Source: Candidatus Eiseniibacteriota bacterium (lineage in GTDB: Bacteria; Eisenbacteria; RBG-16-71-46). Taken from it: a stretch of DNA of 16,282 nucleotides. The notes under the pieces are model-generated. The model was not told the DNA's origin, did no database searches, and worked only from the letters and a program-made list of their open reading frames with translations. Positions 14,109 to 16,282 of this stretch are shown one piece after another (within the stretch, counting starts at the first letter, position 1; each line of letters starts with the position of its first letter). Position numbers and translations under genes: made by a program. Location of the stretch: contig JAHFBX010000011.1 in NCBI GenBank assembly GCA_023249815.1, positions 5,043 through 21,324 on the forward strand, in the 5' to 3' direction.

Positions 14109-14243
14109 GTTGCGTTGGTACCTGTGCCGCAAGGCACGGGCCCGTTGCGTTGGTACCTGTGCCGCAAGGCACGGGCCCGTTGCGTTGGTACCTGTGCCGC
14201 AAGGCACGGGCCCGTTGCGTGAGTACCTGTGCCGCAAGGCACG
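14086..14243. repeat. 35-bp tandem repeat array, four full units and one partial, each a hairpin
   Basis: Units start at 14086, 14121, 14156, 14191 and 14226 (partial), each opening with CCTGTGCCGCAAGGCAC. The first three full units are identical; the fourth differs only near its end (GTGAGTA for GTTGGTA). Each contains CCTGTGCC-GCAA-GGCACGGG, an eight-pair stem with one wobble and a GNRA tetraloop, then the palindrome ACGGGCCCGT. GGTACC marks unit junctions. The partial fifth copy ends in GGCACGTG followed by TTTCGC. The lack of divergence points to recent expansion. Confidence 0.93.
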
Positions 14244-14373
14244 TGTTTCGCACTCGCCTCGCGCCGCCCACACTCGCGCTGCGCGCCCCCCACACGAGCG
14301 AACGCCACGCTTGCGCTCGAGCGCGACGCGTCGCACTGTTCGCTCGCCCGGCGCGACCCCCGCGCCCGTGAAG

Positions 14374-14389
14374 GGCCCGCTCGCGGGCC
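14374..14389. repeat. GC-rich inverted repeat upstream of priA
   Basis: GGCCCGC-TC-GCGGGCC, seven perfect pairs with a two-base centre, lies 25 bases before the priA ATG. It could be a leader hairpin or an operator-like palindrome; no regulator is known. Confidence 0.35.
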
Positions 14390-14413
14390 GGTTCGCCCGC
14401 CACCTGGACCACC

Positions 14414-16282
14414 ATGTCGTTTGCGCTCGTCGCGCTGCCGGTGCCCGTCCGGCAGCTCTTCACCTATCGCGTCCCCGAGGCGCTCGCCGCCACCGCCTTG
14501 GCCGGCGCGCCGGTCGAGGTCCCGTTCCGCGGCCGCGCGGCGCGCGGTGTCGTCGTCGAGCGCATCGCGACCACCACGCTCGAGAAAGTGCGCGACATCA
14601 CCAAGGTCACCGGCGCGCCGCTCTTGAGCGCGCACCTGCTCGCACTCGCGCGCTGGGTGGCGGAGTACTACCTGGCCCCGCCGGGCGAGGTTGTGTCCGC
14701 GGCGCTTCCCGGTGGCAACGAGGGATTCGCGCGTTCGCTCGCGCGCCGGCACGCGCTCGAGGATCGCGTGCTCGGCCTGGGCCTCCCCGATCGGCTGACG
14801 CTCACCGCCGCCCAGAAGGAGGCCGCCGCCGCGGTGGACGCGGCTGTGGCCTCGGGAGGCTTCCAGCCGTTCCTGCTCCACGGCGTCACCGCGAGCGGGA
14901 AGACCGAGGTCTACCTGCGCGCCGCGCGCGCGGCGCGTGAGGCCGGCGGGCAGGCACTCGTGCTGGTGCCCGAGGTGGCGCTCACCGCGCAGGTCGTGGC
15001 GATGTTCGGCAAGCGCTTCGGCGGCCGCATCGGCGTGCTCCACAGCTACCTGCCCCTGGGCACACGCCGCAGGAACTGGGAGCTCGCGCGTCGCGGCGCG
15101 CTCGATGTGGTGGTGGGTGCCCGCTCGGCCGTGTTCGCTCCGCTCCCAGCTCTCAAGCTCATCGTGGTGGACGAGGAACACGAGCCGGCCTACAAGCAGA
15201 GCGACCAGCTCCGCTATCACGGGCGCGACGTCGCGGTGCGGCGCGCGCAGATGCTGGGCGTTCCGGTCGTGCTGGGTTCGGCCACCCCCAGCCTCGAGAC
15301 GCTCGCGAACGCCGCGCGCGGTCGCTACCGGCGCATGGTGTTGCCCGCGCGCGTGGACCGGCGCGCGCTGCCGACGGTGCGCGTCGTCGACCTGCGGCGG
15401 GAGGGCAGCGGACCGGGCGTCGTGTCGGCGCCGCTGCGCGCCGCCATCGCCGAGCGCCTCGAGCGCCGCGAGCAGGTGCTGCTGTGGTTGAACCGCCGCG
15501 GGCACTCGCACCACGTGCAGTGCCGCGCCTGCGGCCACACGCCCGAATGCCCCCGCTGCGACATTGCGCTCCGCCTTCACGTGGAGCCGCGCGGACTGCG
15601 CTGCCACTACTGCGATCACCGCGCGCCCGCGCCCCTCGTGTGCCCGAACTGCCGCTCGCCGCTCCTGCGTTTCGGAGGCGCGGGCACGCAGCGGGCAGAG
15701 CGCGAGCTGGCCCAAGTGTTCCCGGCCACACGCGTGCTGCGCCTCGACCTGGACGTTGCGCGCGCGAAAGCCGGCCCGGGCGAGACGCTGGCCCGGTTCG
15801 CGCGCGGCGAGGCCGACGTGCTGCTGGGCACGCAGATGATCGCCAAGGGGCTCGACTTCCCGCGCGTCACGCTGGTCGGCGTCCTGGATGCCGACGTGGC
15901 GCTCCACCTGCCGGACTTCCGCGCCGCGGAGCGCACGTTCCAGCTGCTCGTCCAGGTAGCGGGCCGCTCCGGGCGGGGCCGCGCGCCGGGCGAGGTCATG
16001 ATCCAGACCTGCACGCCGGAGCACCCGGCCATCATGGCGGTCGCGACGTCGCCGCTGCTCGAAGGCGAGCGCGCGTTCCGGAAGCGCGAACTCGCCGAAC
16101 GACGTGACGCGAGCTACCCGCCGTTCACGCGGCTCGTCACGCTGCTCGTGGATGGGCCGGACGAGGCGCTGGTGGAGCGGGCCGCGACGGGGATAGCGGA
16201 GCACGCGCGCGAGCAGGCGGGCGACGACAACATCACCGTGCTGGGCCCGGCGCCGCAGGCGCTCTCCCGGCTGCGCGACCGT
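14414..16282 (+). CDS. priA: Primosomal protein N' / replication restart helicase PriA, C-terminus cut off by window edge
   Basis: A 3'-to-5' DNA helicase that recognises stalled forks and reloads the replisome. 623 codons are visible, open to the window edge; about 100 residues are missing compared with the E. coli protein. The N-terminal DNA-binding part (VALPVPVRQLFTYRVPE) is followed by Walker A HGVTASGKTEVY (156-167), DEEH (253-256) and GSATPS (288-293). The zinc-binding insert has eight cysteines: 370, 373, 379, 382, 397, 400, 410 and 413. Helicase lobe two shows GTQMIAKGLDFP (472-483) and QVAGRSGRG (514-522). Walker A carries Ala where GVTGSGKT is usual, probably harmless. The ATG at 14414 fits the family start, though no strong ribosome-binding site precedes it. 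It is set apart from the signalling genes by the repeat region and is likely transcribed on its own. Confidence 0.96.
   Translation, partial: MSFALVALPVPVRQLFTYRVPEALAATALAGAPVEVPFRGRAARGVVVERIATTTLEKVRDITKVTGAPLLSAHLLALARWVAEYYLAPPGEVVSAALPGGNEGFARSLARRHALEDRVLGLGLPDRLTLTAAQKEAAAAVDAAVASGGFQPFLLHGVTASGKTEVYLRAARAAREAGGQALVLVPEVALTAQVVAMFGKRFGGRIGVLHSYLPLGTRRRNWELARRGALDVVVGARSAVFAPLPALKLIVVDEEHEPAYKQSDQLRYHGRDVAVRRAQMLGVPVVLGSATPSLETLANAARGRYRRMVLPARVDRRALPTVRVVDLRREGSGPGVVSAPLRAAIAERLERREQVLLWLNRRGHSHHVQCRACGHTPECPRCDIALRLHVEPRGLRCHYCDHRAPAPLVCPNCRSPLLRFGGAGTQRAERELAQVFPATRVLRLDLDVARAKAGPGETLARFARGEADVLLGTQMIAKGLDFPRVTLVGVLDADVALHLPDFRAAERTFQLLVQVAGRSGRGRAPGEVMIQTCTPEHPAIMAVATSPLLEGERAFRKRELAERRDASYPPFTRLVTLLVDGPDEALVERAATGIAEHAREQAGDDNITVLGPAPQALSRLRDR

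Larger units (their letters stand above)
14051..14413. other. Repeat-bearing intergenic region between receiver and priA
   Basis: 363 bp without a believable gene. The left part holds an inverted repeat GGTCC-CGTAC-GGACC (14061-14075) and then the 35-bp tandem repeats. The right part (14244-14413) is GC-rich with a second hairpin at 14374-14389. Short frames across it change meaning with each 35-bp unit, which is not a multiple of three, so coding is unlikely. No clear priA promoter is visible. Confidence 0.6.

Noticed and set aside
14086..14243. Repeat array considered as a CRISPR
   Set aside because: Units are directly tandem with no unique spacers, and no cas gene is nearby.
14893..14920. 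PriA Walker A with Ala for Gly (GVTASGKT) considered as a sign of inactivation
   Set aside because: The essential GKT and all other helicase motifs and zinc cysteines are intact. The changed position tolerates small residues.
13553..16204. An 883-codon open frame on the minus strand opposite priA and the receiver
   Set aside because: Its product is low-complexity, rich in Arg, Ala, His and Glu, and crosses the 35-bp repeats. The plus strand there encodes clear PriA and receiver motifs. It is a GC-driven antisense frame.

Overview
This is a high-GC bacterial window of about 16.3 kb. Genes are packed closely, with frequent GTG and TTG starts and stop/start overlaps. The gene families suggest a free-living, probably Gram-negative bacterium of the Eisenbacteria, Gemmatimonadota or deltaproteobacterial type. 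The lineage cannot be fixed from sequence alone, and there is no rRNA, tRNA, insertion sequence or phage gene to help.

Layout. Positions 1-5959 are a run of minus-strand genes, read right to left: a zinc metallopeptidase with an HEAGH site; an ATP-grasp ligase overlapping it by 4 bp; a DUF47 PhoU-like protein; a PiT phosphate permease starting 1 bp after it; a cyclophilin-type prolyl isomerase; and an M32 carboxypeptidase that runs off the left edge. A class I SAM methyltransferase (6094-6945) diverges from the metallopeptidase. A secreted beta-propeller protein with one CxxCH haem motif (6957-8582, minus) converges on the methyltransferase and diverges from cutA and tsaD, which overlap by 4 bp (8637-10033, plus).

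From 10185 to 14050 lies a plus-strand signalling cluster: a receiver-GGDDF protein; a 786-residue GAF / histidine-kinase-like / GAF / HD-GYP protein; and a stand-alone receiver. The kinase-like part lacks its phospho-accepting histidine and has eroded ATP-lid motifs. The HD-GYP part keeps HD, HHE and GYP but reads HDLGM where HDIGK is usual. The cluster therefore looks like a cyclic-di-GMP or phospho-signalling module with intact receivers and a probable pseudokinase hub. It contains a structured leader, and a tandem array of 35-bp hairpin-forming repeats (14086-14243) follows it. The window ends inside priA, which lacks about its last 100 codons.

How the genes work together: PiT and DUF47 are a phosphate-uptake pair. 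CutA and TsaD are housekeeping proteins (divalent-metal tolerance and tRNA t6A synthesis), and PriA restarts replication forks. The metallopeptidase, ATP-grasp ligase and divergent methyltransferase may act together on an unknown peptide-like substrate. The signalling cluster and this trio are the least explained parts of the window. Large antisense reading frames opposite real genes, up to 883 codons, are GC-driven artefacts and are not annotated.
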